Positions 1 through 11,728 of a stretch of 64,000 nucleotides of DNA are shown one piece after another (the stretch's first letter is position 1; each line of letters begins with the position of its first letter). A program made the translations under genes and the position numbers. Origin of the DNA: Unio delphinus. Its lineage: Eukaryota > Mollusca > Bivalvia > Unionida > Unionidae. The notes beneath the pieces were generated by a model. The model was not told the origin of the DNA. It worked only from the letters and a program-made list of their open reading frames with translations, and made no database searches. Where the stretch lies: assembly GCA_029339505.1 (NCBI GenBank), contig JAQISU010000155.1, forward strand, positions 18,382,501-18,446,500, in the 5' to 3' direction.

Positions 1-644
1 TTTGTTGAATGCATATTTAAAACAATTCCTGTCAACCTTTTTCAAGGAGGAAGTTGTATGTTTCTGTTTTATGTATGATATTTTTTAAAATAAATGTTCC
101 TGCCTTTGATGGAGAATGAAAAGAAATGTATTCAATCTCCAATGAAAATCGACCCTCCCTGTCACCTCCTGAGGAAAGATTAGTTTGTGACTTAGTGCTC
201 ATTCTGTTATCGTTGCATATGCCGGTAAGAAAAAAACAAAATGAAAGATTGTTCCAAATGGAATTTTGCCAAAACATAACAGCTGAGTTGTTGTTACGAT
301 TAGACTATACAAATAGAGACGAGACAAAAACGCTTAAGTTTAGAATATGAATGATACATGGGAAAGAAATATGGATTTTTTTCACACATGTCTGAAAGGT
401 ATGGATATCTATGGATCTGTGTGCCATATCTATCTGCCTCTTTATGTCTCTCTCTCTCTCTTCGTCAGTCCATCAAAATATCCATTTATTCATGCATCTT
501 TCTCCCACTGGGAGCTGTATTATTAGCTCGGTTACCAGGGGGTCGGATTCACAATATGCTTAATACATGGGTCGCGTGTTTAATACTCTCACAGTCCAGT
601 TCAGATTGGCTACCTGGACGTTTTCTTGGGAAAGGCAGTTAGCC
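1..644. other. Non-coding AT-rich stretch
   Basis: No recognisable gene, repeat or RNA. Open frames here are short, overlap on both strands and show no motif. Contains a short pyrimidine run near 449-462. Confidence 0.5.
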
Positions 645-823
645 AGGAACGTCATCGAGGGGGGGGGGGGGGGAGGGGCAGGAGTTTGGCATTTACTCCC
701 ACCCATACTCCACTCCCGAATTTGCATGTGCTGTAAAATTGATGTAGCCTATATACGAAAATTAACAAGCCCGTCAAGGTTTGTTTCCCCATTCCCACCT
801 TGACAAATTGAAATGACGTCCCT
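645..823. mobile_element. MITE-like repeat with ACGTCAT ends and internal G-run
   Basis: The left edge reads GGAACGTCATCGAGG and the right edge AAATGACGTCCCT, so the ends are roughly inverted. A run of about 14 G follows the left end. The centre (GCATGTGCTGTAAAATTGA, then GAAAATTAACAAGC) is shared with repeats at 21342-21478 and 35009-35130, so this is one interspersed family. No clean target duplication is visible here. The family is not identified; a short non-autonomous DNA transposon is the best guess. Confidence 0.5.
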
Positions 824-1630
824 ACAGTTAGTTCCAATTTCCTCGGCATCATATATCCAATAAAAGGTTAATCCAGCAAATCTAAAATAAATATCCCACC
901 AGACAACCAATGTATTTTTGTATATATGTGTGCAAACTTAGCAACTATTTTTATTTTAAAATCTCCTACGATAAGGTGTTTTGTATTAATCAGCTGTATT
1001 GAATGCTTATCCGTCGATACAAATGAGAATTACAAAAATAATACGTGATGTTAAACGCATACCTTAAATTGTCTTCCTGGTTCCTTGTCAATATTTAGCT
1101 CTTAAGCAAGTCATCAAGAAACGCGTGCTCTTCCGGTCTGATGTCTTTAAAAGAAATAAGCAATGGTTGTTTGGTATGTGCAACTGGGGATGTTTGAGAA
1201 TGTGCTGGAGCCTTTTTCAGGATTCTTGCTACTGCATGGGACCACGTAAGATATTCCTGTATGAAAAGGAAACATGTAGGTGGGTAATTTGGGCACTGTG
1301 TGTGTATATGTGTATGCCGTCTTATACCTGTGTAAAAATTTACAGAAAACAGAAAACCGTACTGTTAGATAATAATAATCTGTGTGTGCGTGTGTGTGTG
1401 TGTTTGTGTGTGTTAAGAATGTGACACAATCAAATGACATACAAACGTAATTGGGATGAAATGCCCGCAAATCTACCATATGACTACTGTGTCAATTACG
1501 ATAATGTATCCATATTATTTATACCTCTTAGCGTCAAAATGTCGAAGTATAATAAATATTTCAAAGTCATTTTACTTTACTAATCTACCGTGTTGTTGAA
1601 TAAAATCAGTATATTTCATTATGCAATAAA
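824..1630. other. Non-coding stretch with a (TG)n patch
   Basis: No recognised gene. An imperfect TG microsatellite lies at about 1381-1412. Overlapping 99- and 110-codon frames on opposite strands both run through it and show no domain, so they are treated as chance. Confidence 0.5.
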
Positions 1631-1635
1631 TATTA

Positions 1636-2345
1636 TATTTATCTACCTTGGAACACTGTCACAGAGCGTCACTATTGACGACGAGGTGAACATTTGCATT
1701 GCCAGATCCTGCACAACTTTCGGCAGATTGTATGCCAACGTATGGAATAGAAGAGGCACCAGCATCCAAGCCAAACTAAAGGTCTACATGGTAGTTGTGC
1801 TTCCCACACTACTTTACGCAGGCGAAACGTGGATGGTATACCAACGCTACGCCAGGAAGCTGAACTACTTTCACACCATAAGTCTCGGAAAAATCCTCAA
1901 CATCAAGTAGCAGGACAAGGTTCCAGAAACTGAGGTACTCGCCCAACCTGGTCTCCCCAGCATATACACCATCCTGATGTAGTGCCAGCTACACTGGGCG
2001 GGACATGTTGTCCGCATGTCAGACCACCGGCTGCCTAAGAGACTCATCTTTGGTGAGTTACAGCAAGGACTTCGATCCCAAGGAGGTCAGAAGAAACGCT
2101 TCAAAGACAATCAGAAAACTGCATTGAAAACGTGCAACATTAACCCTGATTCCTGGGAGCAAACAGCAAGCGATCGAGTCATTTGGCGTTCCTCCGTTCA
2201 CAAAGGCTCCATATTGTGAGAATCTAGCAGGACAGCAGCTGCAGAGCTGAAGAGGCAAGCCACAAAAAGCACGTCCCATCAACCCTCCTGTAGATGTCCA
2301 ACTTATTCCCTATTCCTTATGCAAACGAACATTCCGTGCCACCTT
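1636..2345 (+). pseudogene. Non-LTR retrotransposon (LINE) 3' fragment, decayed
   Basis: Conceptual translation on the plus strand gives the post-RT part of a LINE ORF2: YLGTLSQSVTIDDEVN, then GRLYANVWNRRGTSIQAKLK, VVLPTLLYAGETWMVYQR, and after a stop MSDHRLPKRLIFGELQQG and KKRFKDNQKTALKTCNINPD with WEQTASDRVIWRSSVHKG. The end keeps a C2H2-like knuckle, CKRTFRATFHTHR, at about 2321-2360. In intact elements this stretch follows the RT palm and thumb. Stops and frameshifts (for example TAG near 1908 and near 1980) show it is dead, and the catalytic RT motifs are missing, so it is 5' truncated. The clade is uncertain (RTE/CR1/Jockey-type). Confidence 0.85.
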
Positions 2346-2853
2346 TCACACACACAGAACTGAACCAGCCCCTCCTCCCCAACCCTCGGACGACTAGGGT
2401 CTTCGACGGACGAAAAACACATATTTGCTCAATTAATTGTGCTCGTTGAATACAGTAAATCGTTTGCTCGCTAAGGCTTGAAAGAGATACAAACTATTCA
2501 AAATGTATCTCAAGTAAAGATTAACACTCATGTAAGATGTTTCTATTTAACGAAATTTTTAAAGTTATTACAATATTTATGGTCGTGATCATGGTCCGTT
2601 GTTATCTTATATACATGTGGTAAGCTTAAGAAACAACTAATGATATATCTTTAAGAGTGGTTTAAATAACTTATTTTGTATATTTTAGGTCATGCATGAC
2701 TGTATGGATTGGATTCAGTTAAGCGAGGTCAACAAGATGGTGCTAAGCGGCTGACATGACACCATTTCTAGGTATTCATGAAATAAATTTCGATCACCTT
2801 ACCAATAATAATTCAGTATTCGGCATTGATGAGATGACTTTCTCAGTCTTTCT
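2346..2853. other. Non-coding stretch
   Basis: LINE-derived sequence fades out near 2400. The rest is AT-rich with no supported feature. Confidence 0.4.
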
Positions 2854-2856
2854 TTG

Positions 2857-2912
2857 TGCTTGTATGTATGTATGTATGTATGTATGTATGTATGTATGTA
2901 TGTATGTATGCA
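2857..2912. repeat. (TATG)n microsatellite
   Basis: About 13 tandem TATG units, ending in TGCATGCATGG variants. The same motif recurs at 7606-7684 and 10797-10867. Confidence 0.95.
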
Positions 2913-4498
2913 TGCATGGATGTCTCATACGATAGAAACGAAACACAAACAACAAATGAACAAAATTTTAGTGACTGAAAATTATTTTGAATATCAAATA
3001 CCGTTTTATATTACTAAGAGTTTCAATTTAAGTTTTGTAGACAAAAAAATGACACAACCAAAGTATAGAGTATTTTGTTGAAGTTTAATAATCCCGACGT
3101 TTAGCACGATTTTTATTTTGATTTGCCTATGTTGATAAATATGTGTACTGTACATCTATTTTTAATAATATTAGTTTGTGTATAATGTAACATGGAGATG
3201 CAATCGAGTAAACGTTGTTCGCTTTCTATTTACGTGATGCATAGTGACATTGTATATGAAAATTATAAACATTTTATCAAAGCTCAGGAAAGAATTTCTG
3301 CAAGGGCTCGTCTTTGGCACGAGTGATTTACAAGATTTACTCGTCCCTGCACTCATTATATTTAAAACAGTACACTTCTCATCTCCCCTTCTAACAGTTT
3401 TACTTAAAGAATCATATACAAGCTTAATACAAAATTGGTCAAACCATGAAAATATAATGTTTTAATAAATGGCTCCTTAGACAAATATATAACAGGTTTA
3501 TAACTGGAGAAATTTCAGTTGCATGTAAAGTTGTTGACTTTGTATTGGTATTCGTGTTTATAGTGAAACGTGTCAGTAATCTAGGGGTCATAATTTTCCT
3601 TTTCATTGAGCTACCCCACATATCTATAAAACAGATTTGCGAAAATTTAAGAGAGACGGAATGTCAAAAATTTCTGATATTGATTTGAACAGAGGTTATT
3701 ATTTTCTTCCCAGATAATCTGGGGATAAAAGGACAAATTTAAACTTTAATTGCAGTTTCATAAACATGGTACTTTGTGATTGTCAGAGCATCAGAAATCA
3801 CAAATTAGCAAATGAACAATAACCTTTTCCATGGTTTATGCTCATAACAAGTGTTTAAAAAAACTGTTTTATTTCCTGCCAACAAATGTTTTCCAAAAAG
3901 TGAGCATTTTTGGTACAGTGTATACACTGAATACTAATCCGTAATCCGTAATTCGAGGGTCTTTTTTTTTCTTTTTCTGGAGGCATAACTTACAAATGTA
4001 TGTGATATTAAAAGGAGATGTTGGGGGAAATGTACCTCGGCCTATTTAGAATTTGCAGTTCGAGTTACTCTGAATTTGCAAGTATGAGTGTATGTTTAAT
4101 CCAAAAGCCCAATTATGTGAAAGGTTAATCATGTGAAAGTGAAAAACAAAAGGGATTGGTAGCATACTTGTTCTTTATTGTTTACATATATGAGAAACTT
4201 TAAAAGACTATATAAACGTATTGATTTTATGAAAGCATTTAACGTAAACTATAATTTTTTTCTAATATTTTATAGGAAAAGTTAAATGTAGTACTGTATA
4301 TGCTTTATATGTTTTTGGCATTTTTTTTGTGGAATATATGAATTGTGCTGTTTTTTGTTTCATAATATTACCGTTTTTTTTAAAAGGTGTAATAATGATA
4401 GAATCACAGGCAAATGAAGATGTTTGTGCAAGGTGGGCTTGTATGCTACAACAGTCTGAGATGTGAGTAGCCTTAAAATGTTTAAAACGTAAAGCAAA

Positions 4499-4499
<1 letters not shown>
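2913..4499. other. Non-coding AT-rich stretch
   Basis: No gene or repeat family recognised. Open frames of 60-75 codons on both strands have no motif. Confidence 0.45.

Positions 4500-4540
<41 letters not shown>
4500..4540. repeat. (TG)n microsatellite
   Basis: About 20 perfect TG dinucleotides. Confidence 0.95.
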
Positions 4541-4541
<1 letters not shown>

Positions 4542-4892
4542 TTATTTTTCTAGCAGAAAACAATATAATCTTATGTGTAGAAGATACAAGTAAAAATTGT
4601 TATTGATCTTTTTTATACTTATACATAAATTTCATATCCGAATGCATCCAACTGACTGACCTGGATGTTTTATAGCTGCAACCGTCTACTAGAGACATAT
4701 GTGCAGCTTTTATAGACACCATATCGGTGTCCATTTAGTTCCTTCAGGGAGGGGAAGTATGCACTCCCTCCCCTTAGGTAATGCATCCAACAAGTTTGAT
4801 ACTGTATTGTAGCAGTAATAATAGAAACAAACTGAGCTGGTTAACGGTGGCGGTAGCAACGAAATTTATCTCTTGTGAGTATATAATTGCTA

Positions 4893-5040
4893 CCAAAGGA
4901 GTCTGACGTTTTATCAGTAAAGTACATTACAATAAATCACATTATCTATATTATAAATATATTTATATCTATTGTACAGATAATGATATCATGTTGTCAC
5001 AGATTTCGTTTTTACTTAATTGATAAAACGTCAGACTGTA
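4893..5040. mobile_element. Fold-back MITE, GGAGTCTGACG family, copy 1
   Basis: The left arm has GGAGTCTGACGTTTTATC and the right arm GATAAAACGTCAGACT, an inverted pair around an AT-rich centre with TTATCTATATTATAAATA. The same arms border a better copy at 44487-44716. The right arm also keeps GTTGTCACAGATTTCG, matching the second copy's GTTGTCAGAGATTTCG. The ends are eroded and no certain target duplication is visible. Confidence 0.7.
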
Positions 5041-5619
5041 GTAACTACCTCTACCAGCAGCTCAAGGGAGAGAACTGATACACATTTCCGATTAATAATT
5101 GGGGTTGGGATATTATGCTACAATACAGCTCTATTCCAGCGAAACGACGGTAGGTACTTAAAAAGTTCTCAATACATTCCATATTTAGATACATAATTTT
5201 CAGGAAATTCCCTCTTATTCGTATACAGTTCTTATCAATTACGTAAAGTTCAAAAGAAATGCCAAATAGTTTCCTTCTAGTGGGTTATGACGTAAAAGTT
5301 CCCGTTTGTCATGACATCAAATCAGAGTTAAAAGAATGGAGACCCAATAAAGAAATAAAACGGAAGATTGCTGATTGACCGGAAGAAGTGGAAAATTTCA
5401 AGGTTATTACCCTAATTAGATTTCGACCATTATTCAACTTTCTCTACCTGTATCTGCTTTATAAATAGATTAAGACATTATGCATCGTGTGAAAGTTGGT
5501 TGAGATGCGTTTAAGTCTCATTTCGAATGTTAAACTGGCAAATCAACTTCATGTATAAAGAAATATCGGCCGACATTTTCCCTTTGGCATAGCAATGTAT
5601 CAATAAACCTTCAGTCTTG
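5041..5619. other. Non-coding stretch
   Basis: Nothing recognised. Confidence 0.4.
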
Positions 5620-5682
5620 AAAATACGGGTTACCTCGGGCAAAATACGGATTACCTCGGGCAAAATACGGGTTACCTCGGGC
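5620..5682. repeat. 21-bp minisatellite, three units
   Basis: Three head-to-tail copies of a 21-bp unit (AAAATACGG, G or A, TTACCTCGGGC) differing at one base. Because 21 is divisible by 3, the minus strand reads an in-frame heptad, ILPEVTR, three times inside a 76-codon frame. No other sign of coding is present. Confidence 0.9.
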
Positions 5683-6895
5683 AAAATGTTGAGAATCTTT
5701 GTCCTTAACTTCTCACATGTCCTAAAGAAATGTTGTAACACAATGAAATGAAAACATTCTCTGCATCAAATCATTGCCTCCATTTCTGAAAATGTTCGCT
5801 AAAATTGCAAACAACGATTGAAAAATTGTTATTATTCACAGTGGTCGAAAAAGCGCAGGTGCATCAGTTACAACATACGTTCTAAAAAAATTAACGCACT
5901 ATTTAGCTTTAAAGAATTATACTCGTATTCCAGGGGTATTACCCATCTAAGCCAGTCCAGGTCGCTGGTCTTAGTGTATCTTAGGGGAAATGCACTTAGC
6001 TGTCATTGTCTTTGCAACTTATCTACTATGACTGGAAAAAAGCGAGAAACAAACATGAAACAAACAAATACCACAAAACAAAACAAAAGAAAAAACAAAC
6101 AAACAACAAAAATAAAATTAAAAAAAACACAAACAAAAATAACGACAAAACAGAAAATCCCCCACCACAAAAAAAACCCACAAGAAAACAGAACAACGAA
6201 ATAATAGTTTGTGCGTATATAGAGTAAAGATATGTTCCCCTTTAATTTGTAGGAATCATCAAAATGGTCTTGTTAGGCGATTTTTTGACTCAGTGGGATA
6301 ATGTGCAGGGCATCAGATGTCTTAACACTACCAACCACCCTAGGAAATTGCAGGTATATACATTTTAATTTTATTTTGCGGTGTTTCTTTGAACTTCGGG
6401 AGTAAGGGAAAGACGACGGAAATCTTATCAACAATCCCAATCAAGCATCCGCAGAACTTCTGATTTTACAACCTGTCCGTCGTTCAGTAAGATTCTTTAA
6501 ATAGTAGATATATTGTAATAAATTATGAATATGCACGTTTGGTTATAGCGCCCCGTATTAAGGAATTCTTATATTTTTGTCATTACTTGTGTGATTATTG
6601 GAATTCGGTGCATTGGAAATATTGAAGTGTTAGTGAGTTTCCATGATGCCATGGTTAACTTTTAGTGAATGCAGGTCAAAACTGCACGATAGTGTCCCTG
6701 GTATACCATAGTCCCTATTAAAATCTAATGGTGTACATTGGTGGTGTGACTGCAGTGGCACTATTTACGGTAGGAAACCGGTAAATTACACAATGTAATC
6801 AATAAGAAGGGACTCTGCAGACACCGTTTATGTAGCCATGGTGGCAAAATGTCATGCAGTTGTACTGGCGAAACGTGCCTTAGAACCATGAATTG
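5683..6895. other. Non-coding stretch with an A-rich segment
   Basis: An AC/A-rich low-complexity segment occupies about 6040-6200 and creates spurious Lys/Asn/Gln/Thr-rich frames. Nothing else is recognised. Confidence 0.45.

Positions 6896-6896
<1 letters not shown>

Positions 6897-6966
<70 letters not shown>
6897..6966. repeat. (GA)n microsatellite
   Basis: About 34 GA dinucleotides. The minus-strand LS-repeat frame across it is an artefact. Confidence 0.95.
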
Positions 6967-6969
<3 letters not shown>

Positions 6970-7604
6970 AACATGTCTGAACATGGATATACAGATCTGA
7001 CTAAGGACAGATATGCTTTCTAAATGGAAACGGAAAGTAGAGCAAAAAGTGGTATTACAGCTGTGGCGATACAAATTGTTCTCCTACTGATATAGTTCAG
7101 TATCTCATTATGAAATGTATAATAACTATACATACTGTTGTAGCAGAGCGCAGTTTCTTCATGTCTTTATTTATAAGTGTGATTGTTTATCTTATTCAGA
7201 CGTAAAGCAAATGCATATTCTTTAATCTCTCGTCTTCCCTCGTTCCTGTATACTTCCTTTCATTTCCAGATTCACTGCACACAAAACTCAATTATACGAA
7301 ATTCCGCCTCTCTCTATTATTTTCCTGACGATTTTCCTAATTACCCGTATTGCTGTTTCTTCAGAGTAAAACTACAGTTTATTAATACTCAAGTCTGGTC
7401 CTTGCCACTGCTACTCGATATTATTTTTCTAATCACTATTTATGTACGACATTTGATAGCCACTGTGACTGAAGCAGGGTATTCTAAAATTCAAAGATTA
7501 CAAATGTATACACTTCACTTGTTGTGCTTCGTCGATCATTCTGTATATATATCATGTTAACACAACTTTATCATCCCTTCTTTTTAGTCTCATAAACTGT
7601 GTGA
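6967..7604. other. Non-coding stretch
   Basis: The 125-codon plus-strand frame at 7183-7560 has no motif, signal peptide or detectable splice context. No function is assigned. Confidence 0.4.
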
Positions 7605-7605
7605 G

Positions 7606-7684
7606 GCATGTATGTATGTATGTATGTATGTATGTATGTATGTATGTATGTATGTATGTATGTATGTATGTATGTATGTATGTA
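7606..7684. repeat. (GTAT)n microsatellite
   Basis: About 20 perfect tetranucleotide units. Confidence 0.95.
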
Positions 7685-7694
7685 GAAGCATATT

Positions 7695-7850
7695 GGTCCA
7701 AAGCGCTCTATATCACTGCCATATCACCTATACCCGTGGGTTTGAGAGTTGGACTCGGCCAATGTGAGTGTGTAAAGTAGCTTCTGGTGAATCAATGGCT
7801 CTTACTTTTTACCGGGGATTTCACGGATTCTTCGTCGACCAGTTTTGACC
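7695..7850 (+). mobile_element. SINE-B, degenerate copy
   Basis: Shares with the SINE-B family CAAAGCGCTC, then CACTGCCATATCACCT, GTGGGTTTGAGAG (B-box region), CTCGGCCAATGTGAGT and AGCTTCTGGTG. The tRNA-like A-box and the 3' tail are eroded. Confidence 0.65.
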
Positions 7851-7973
7851 AACAAGTAGATCTTTTTTTTCTTTCTTTCTTTCTTCATTTTCCGACATAA
7901 CTGGCAGTGGAGAACGTCTAGCGACGATTTTTTTCACAATATAGTCCACGCTTTACTCTTACTTTGTGGTGAT

Positions 7974-8287
7974 CACCGCTCCGGTGGCCTAAGCGGTTAG
8001 AGCGTCTGCCTCGGTTGCGAAACGTCGCGGGTTTGAACCCCAGCCCAAGTCATGCCAAAGACTTATACAATTAGTACTAACAGCTGCCTTGCTTGGCATT
8101 CAGTATTGATAGGTTAGTGGTAGGATTGGTCAGCCTGGGATCAGGATAATGTGACTGGGTGGGGCATGATGCTACGTGTCAGCGGCATGATGCCCATGTG
8201 CTAGATGTCACTATAAATTGCCACACTGCAGAGATCGTATGATATGACTGAAAAATTGTTAAAGCTATGTTAAAATCCAAATCAAAG
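7974..8287 (+). mobile_element. SINE-A (tRNA-derived), full-length
   Basis: The head has an A-box-like TGGCCTAAGCGGTTAGAGCG and a B-box-like CGGGTTTGAACCCC, the internal pol III promoter of tRNA-derived SINEs. The body has GTACTAACAGCTGCC, TCAGGATAATGTGACTGGG, CGGCATGATGCCC and CACTATAAATTGCC, and the tail GTTAAAATCCAAATCAAA. About fourteen copies of the same architecture occur in the window. A central block shared across molluscan SINEs (V-SINE/RUDI-like) is possible but was not checked. Confidence 0.9.
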
Positions 8288-8518
8288 TTAGTGTTCTGAA
8301 GAATTTAACGGTGTGAGTAAAAATTAGAGGGCTTTTACTTACCATCCATATACAAAAGTGAGGTCAGTCGACATAAATTTTTTAACTACTAGAGAGCGGC
8401 CGAAAATCTGCAATTGTTTCTGCGGAAAAACACTTGAAATAGTGCCTTGCCCAGTTGGTCTCCGCTATCAGTAATGTAAGACGAAATAAAGGAGATCGAC
8501 TTTATCGGTCTACCACTA

Positions 8519-8580
8519 GTTGCACTGGCCACCATGTATCATACGCTGAAAAACTGCGTTAAAACCCAAAACAAAAACAA
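8519..8580 (+). mobile_element. SINE-B 3' tail remnant
   Basis: ACTGGCCACCATGTATC followed by CGCTGAAAAACTGCGTTAAA and an A-rich end matches the 3' end of SINE-B (CTGGCCGCCATGTATAGCC...GCGTTAAACCCT). The tRNA head is absent. Confidence 0.7.
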
Positions 8581-8661
8581 AGAAATAAAAAATTTAAGAA
8601 GATAAACCTTCCAAAAATAAAACGTAATCACGAAGTACACGATTGATAACAGGTAAAAGCA

Positions 8662-9171
8662 CAGGGGCTCGTATCATTTACCTGTCATACATGTACTATA
8701 TTAATAACTATAAGGGAGGACACTTCTCTCCTTTCTCGCGCGACCCTTTAAGAATAGCGTGTTTTTTCAACGCGCTGAATGGAATACTACGTTCTCGTTG
8801 GTAAACTGAAAAAAAATGTTTAAATAAATGCAGTATGTCATTTTCTTTTAACCAATAAGTATAGTATTTTATTCAGCGGGATTTCACTTGCATATTAAGC
8901 GGACCCGATGGCGGCCATGTTTAGCAGTAGTGTGAGGAAATGGTCTGTCATTCCTCAAAGGTGTGAAAGTAAGCCAAGATGAATACGCATACAAATTCGA
9001 ATAACTGGGCTAAAAGTCGGTACAAAATTTATTATGCTACGCATCCTAGCTTGAAATAAAAGCGTTTATTCTTAAACAGGTCGCGTTAGAAAGGAGAGCA
9101 GTGTCCTACCTTTTTGTTATTATATAGTACATGTATGATAGGTAATTTTCAAGCAACAATACGAGCCCCTG
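8662..9171. mobile_element. Fold-back element, CAGGGGCTCGTAT family
   Basis: The left end is CAGGGGCTCGTATCATTTAC and the right end the inverse of CAGGGGCTCGTATTGTTGC. Pairing continues imperfectly for about 95 bp through CATACATGTACTATAT and GGACAC..CTCTCCTTTCT. Further complementarity occurs inward (CGCTGAATGGAATACTA versus TAGTATTTTATTCAGCG), so most of the 510 bp can fold. The CAGGG ends suggest hAT, but the flanking octamers do not match. A minimal relative lies at 12486-12573. Confidence 0.8.
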
Positions 9172-9718
9172 TGGCGGCAAGTTGAGATTTTGGATAGCAG
9201 ACGATTTAGTAAGTGTGCGACAACTTACAAAATTCGAAACTTGGTATAAAATACAGAATTTGTTAAGGTATAAATTCCATCTTTTAATAATGTATTAATT
9301 TGTATGAATCTAAAATATGCATAGTAAATAAGATTTTCTGGTTTACAGGGTCACAAACGTCATTTTGTGGTCTTCATGTTGACATTTAGAAATCACATTC
9401 TCATATGCATTTAGAGTCGAAATGTGGGATATTTTTGTACACTTCATGAATATCACTTTGCTTAATTAAAGTACGATAGTTTTTTCTTAATACAAAATGG
9501 ATTTTTTTTACCCAAAATAACACGTGATCTAATGTTTACAGAAATGGCGCATCGTTGCGCAGAATTACTCGACCTACCTGACGCACAGAATTGGCTGACT
9601 TGGTGGGTATATATTAAACTTACAAGATTATGGAAGAGAACCCATATTCGCAAGTTTTAGTATTTGTTTTATATGAATTACCTCCCTTTTATGTCAAAAA
9701 ATATATTTTCAACGATTG

Positions 9719-9719
<1 letters not shown>
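9172..9719. other. Non-coding stretch
   Basis: AT-rich with no recognised feature. Confidence 0.4.

Positions 9720-9795
<76 letters not shown>
9720..9795. repeat. (AT)n microsatellite
   Basis: About 37 AT dinucleotides. Confidence 0.95.
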
Positions 9796-9796
<1 letters not shown>

Positions 9797-9893
9797 GTTG
9801 CTTACAGAGCTTAGATATAGTTCGTAAGTTTGTAAAGTGTCTGCACAAAGATACTCAAACCCTTTACAGTAGAAAGTAGTTGTGGATTATATA

Positions 9894-10503
9894 CTAGACC
9901 AGCGAAAGTTGGTCTCTAAACCTTTTTTTATTTTGACTTTGCGGCTTAGAGACCAACAATGTAATGCATCTTTACGAACTGCTAGTATGAGTCCGCTTCT
10001 CAAAAAACGCGGATGCACGATATTAATTAATAAATGTATTAAACACACTAACCTTTGTACCCAGACGGTAAGTATAATCCCTCTTCTAATGATCCACTGC
10101 GTTAAATCCTTTAGAACACTCACTTTTTTAGTATAAATCCCTGTCAGAACAGAACACCTGTGTATTTATCGGATCGTGACCTCAGATTTAAATTACCGAC
10201 GCATGCGTGTAAAGCAGCATCACCAGATGGCAAGAGTAACGCGATGAAACCGTCCAGCGAGGCATATATCATTGGGAACTTACTAATGCTTGAGTGGGAG
10301 CTGTGTCGTTACGGCATATCAGAAATAGAGTGAATGATAAACAAAATGTATAAAGACCACACTGTATTCAGATGTGAAAATATGCTATACAATAAGAACA
10401 ATAATAATATAAATTTATTATTATTAATATTGGCAGTATTTTCAATCATATTTAATAACATTTACAATGGTATAAACGGAAAGTTGACACACACACACAC
10501 ATG

Positions 10504-10571
<68 letters not shown>

Positions 10572-11037
10572 AATACTCTACATATAAGAAAAACATTATT
10601 ATAGTGAACATTATTAATAACATTTGCAATGGTATTTATGGAGAAAAAAAAACACACACACACATGTTAATACTCTACATTACTTATAAGAAAAACATGA
10701 TTATTATAGTGAACATTATTGATATTGATATAACCTCTGACCAGCGGCTTGTGCAATATTGTACTAATAACCTTTGTTAACTGGCGGCACTTTACAATGT
10801 ATGTATGTATGTATGTATGTATGTATGTATGTATGTATGTATGTATGTATGTATGTATGTATGTATGTGTGTGTGTGTGTGTGTTATCAATAATGTTCAC
10901 TATAATAATCATGTTTTTCTTATAAGTAATGTAGAGTATTAACATGTGTGTGTGTGTTTTTTTTTCTCCATAAATACCATTGCAAATGTTATTAATAATG
11001 TTCACTATAATAATGTTTTTCTTATATGTAGAGTATT

Positions 11038-11114
<77 letters not shown>

Positions 11115-11720
11115 GTGTGTGTGTGTCAACTTTCCGTTTATACCATTGTAAATGTTATTAAATATGATTGAAAATACTGCCAATATTAATAATAATAAAT
11201 TTATATTATTATTGTTCTTATTGTATAGCATATTTTCACATCTGAATACAGTGTGGTCTTTATACATTTTATTTATCATTCACTCTATTTCTGATATGCC
11301 GTAACGACACAGCTCCCACTCAAGCATTAGTAAGTTCCCAATGATATATGCCTCGCCGGACGGTTTCATCGCGTTACTCTTGCCATCTGGTGATGCTGCT
11401 TTACACGCATGCGTCGGTAATTTAAATCTGAGGTCACGATCCGATAAATACACAGGTGTTCTGTTCTGACAGGGATTTATACTAAAAAAGTGAGTGTTCT
11501 AAAGGATTTAACGCAGTGGATCATTAGAAGAGGGATTATACTTACCGTCTGGGTACAAAGATTAGTGTGTTTAATACATTTATTAATTAATATCGTGCAT
11601 CCGCGTTTTTTGAGAAGCGGACTCATACTAGCAGTTCGTAAAGATGCATTACATTGTTGGTCTCTAAGCCGCAAAGTCAAAATAAAAAAAAGGTTTAGAG
11701 ACCAACTTTCGCTGGTCTAG
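9894..11720. mobile_element. Long fold-back transposable element (1.83 kb palindrome)
   Basis: The left arm (9894-10724, 831 bp) and right arm (10885-11720, 836 bp) are near-perfect reverse complements. By eye they differ at only a few bases plus microsatellite length. They surround a 160-bp spacer at 10725-10884. Termini are CTAGACCAGCGAAAGTTGGT and its inverse, flanked on both sides by ATTATATA (9886-9893 and 11721-11728), an 8-bp target duplication. Eight bases fits hAT or P-type transposases, but the CTAGACC end is not a classical hAT end. No transposase is present. Each arm starts with its own small hairpin (TTGGTCTCTAAACC pairing with GGCTTAGAGACCAA) and contains an AT microsatellite. 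Confidence 0.92.
10797..10884. repeat. (TATG)n(TG)n microsatellite in palindrome spacer
   Basis: About 17 TATG units followed by about 8 TG units. It forms most of the asymmetric loop between the fold-back arms. Confidence 0.9.
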
Positions 11721-11728
11721 ATTATATA

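Noticed and set aside
1125..1479. Overlapping 99- and 110-codon frames on opposite strands
   Set aside because: Both depend on the TG microsatellite and have no recognisable domain or splice context.
5620..5682. CRISPR-like array
   Set aside because: Three direct 21-bp units abut without spacers; this is a minisatellite in a eukaryotic genome.
5818..6227. 128- and 73-codon Lys/Thr/Asn-rich frames
   Set aside because: Low-complexity A/AC-rich DNA.
10334..11279. Frames rich in YIYI, HTHT or SLSL (also at 9664, 13441, 19868, 33676, 55813, 63125)
   Set aside because: Microsatellite translations; length is due to repeats lacking stops.
9894..11720. Identical 67-78-codon frames at 9887-10123 (minus) and 11490-11720 (plus)
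   Set aside because: They are the same stretch read in the two arms of the palindrome. Identity follows from the inverted repeat, not from coding constraint, and no motif is visible.
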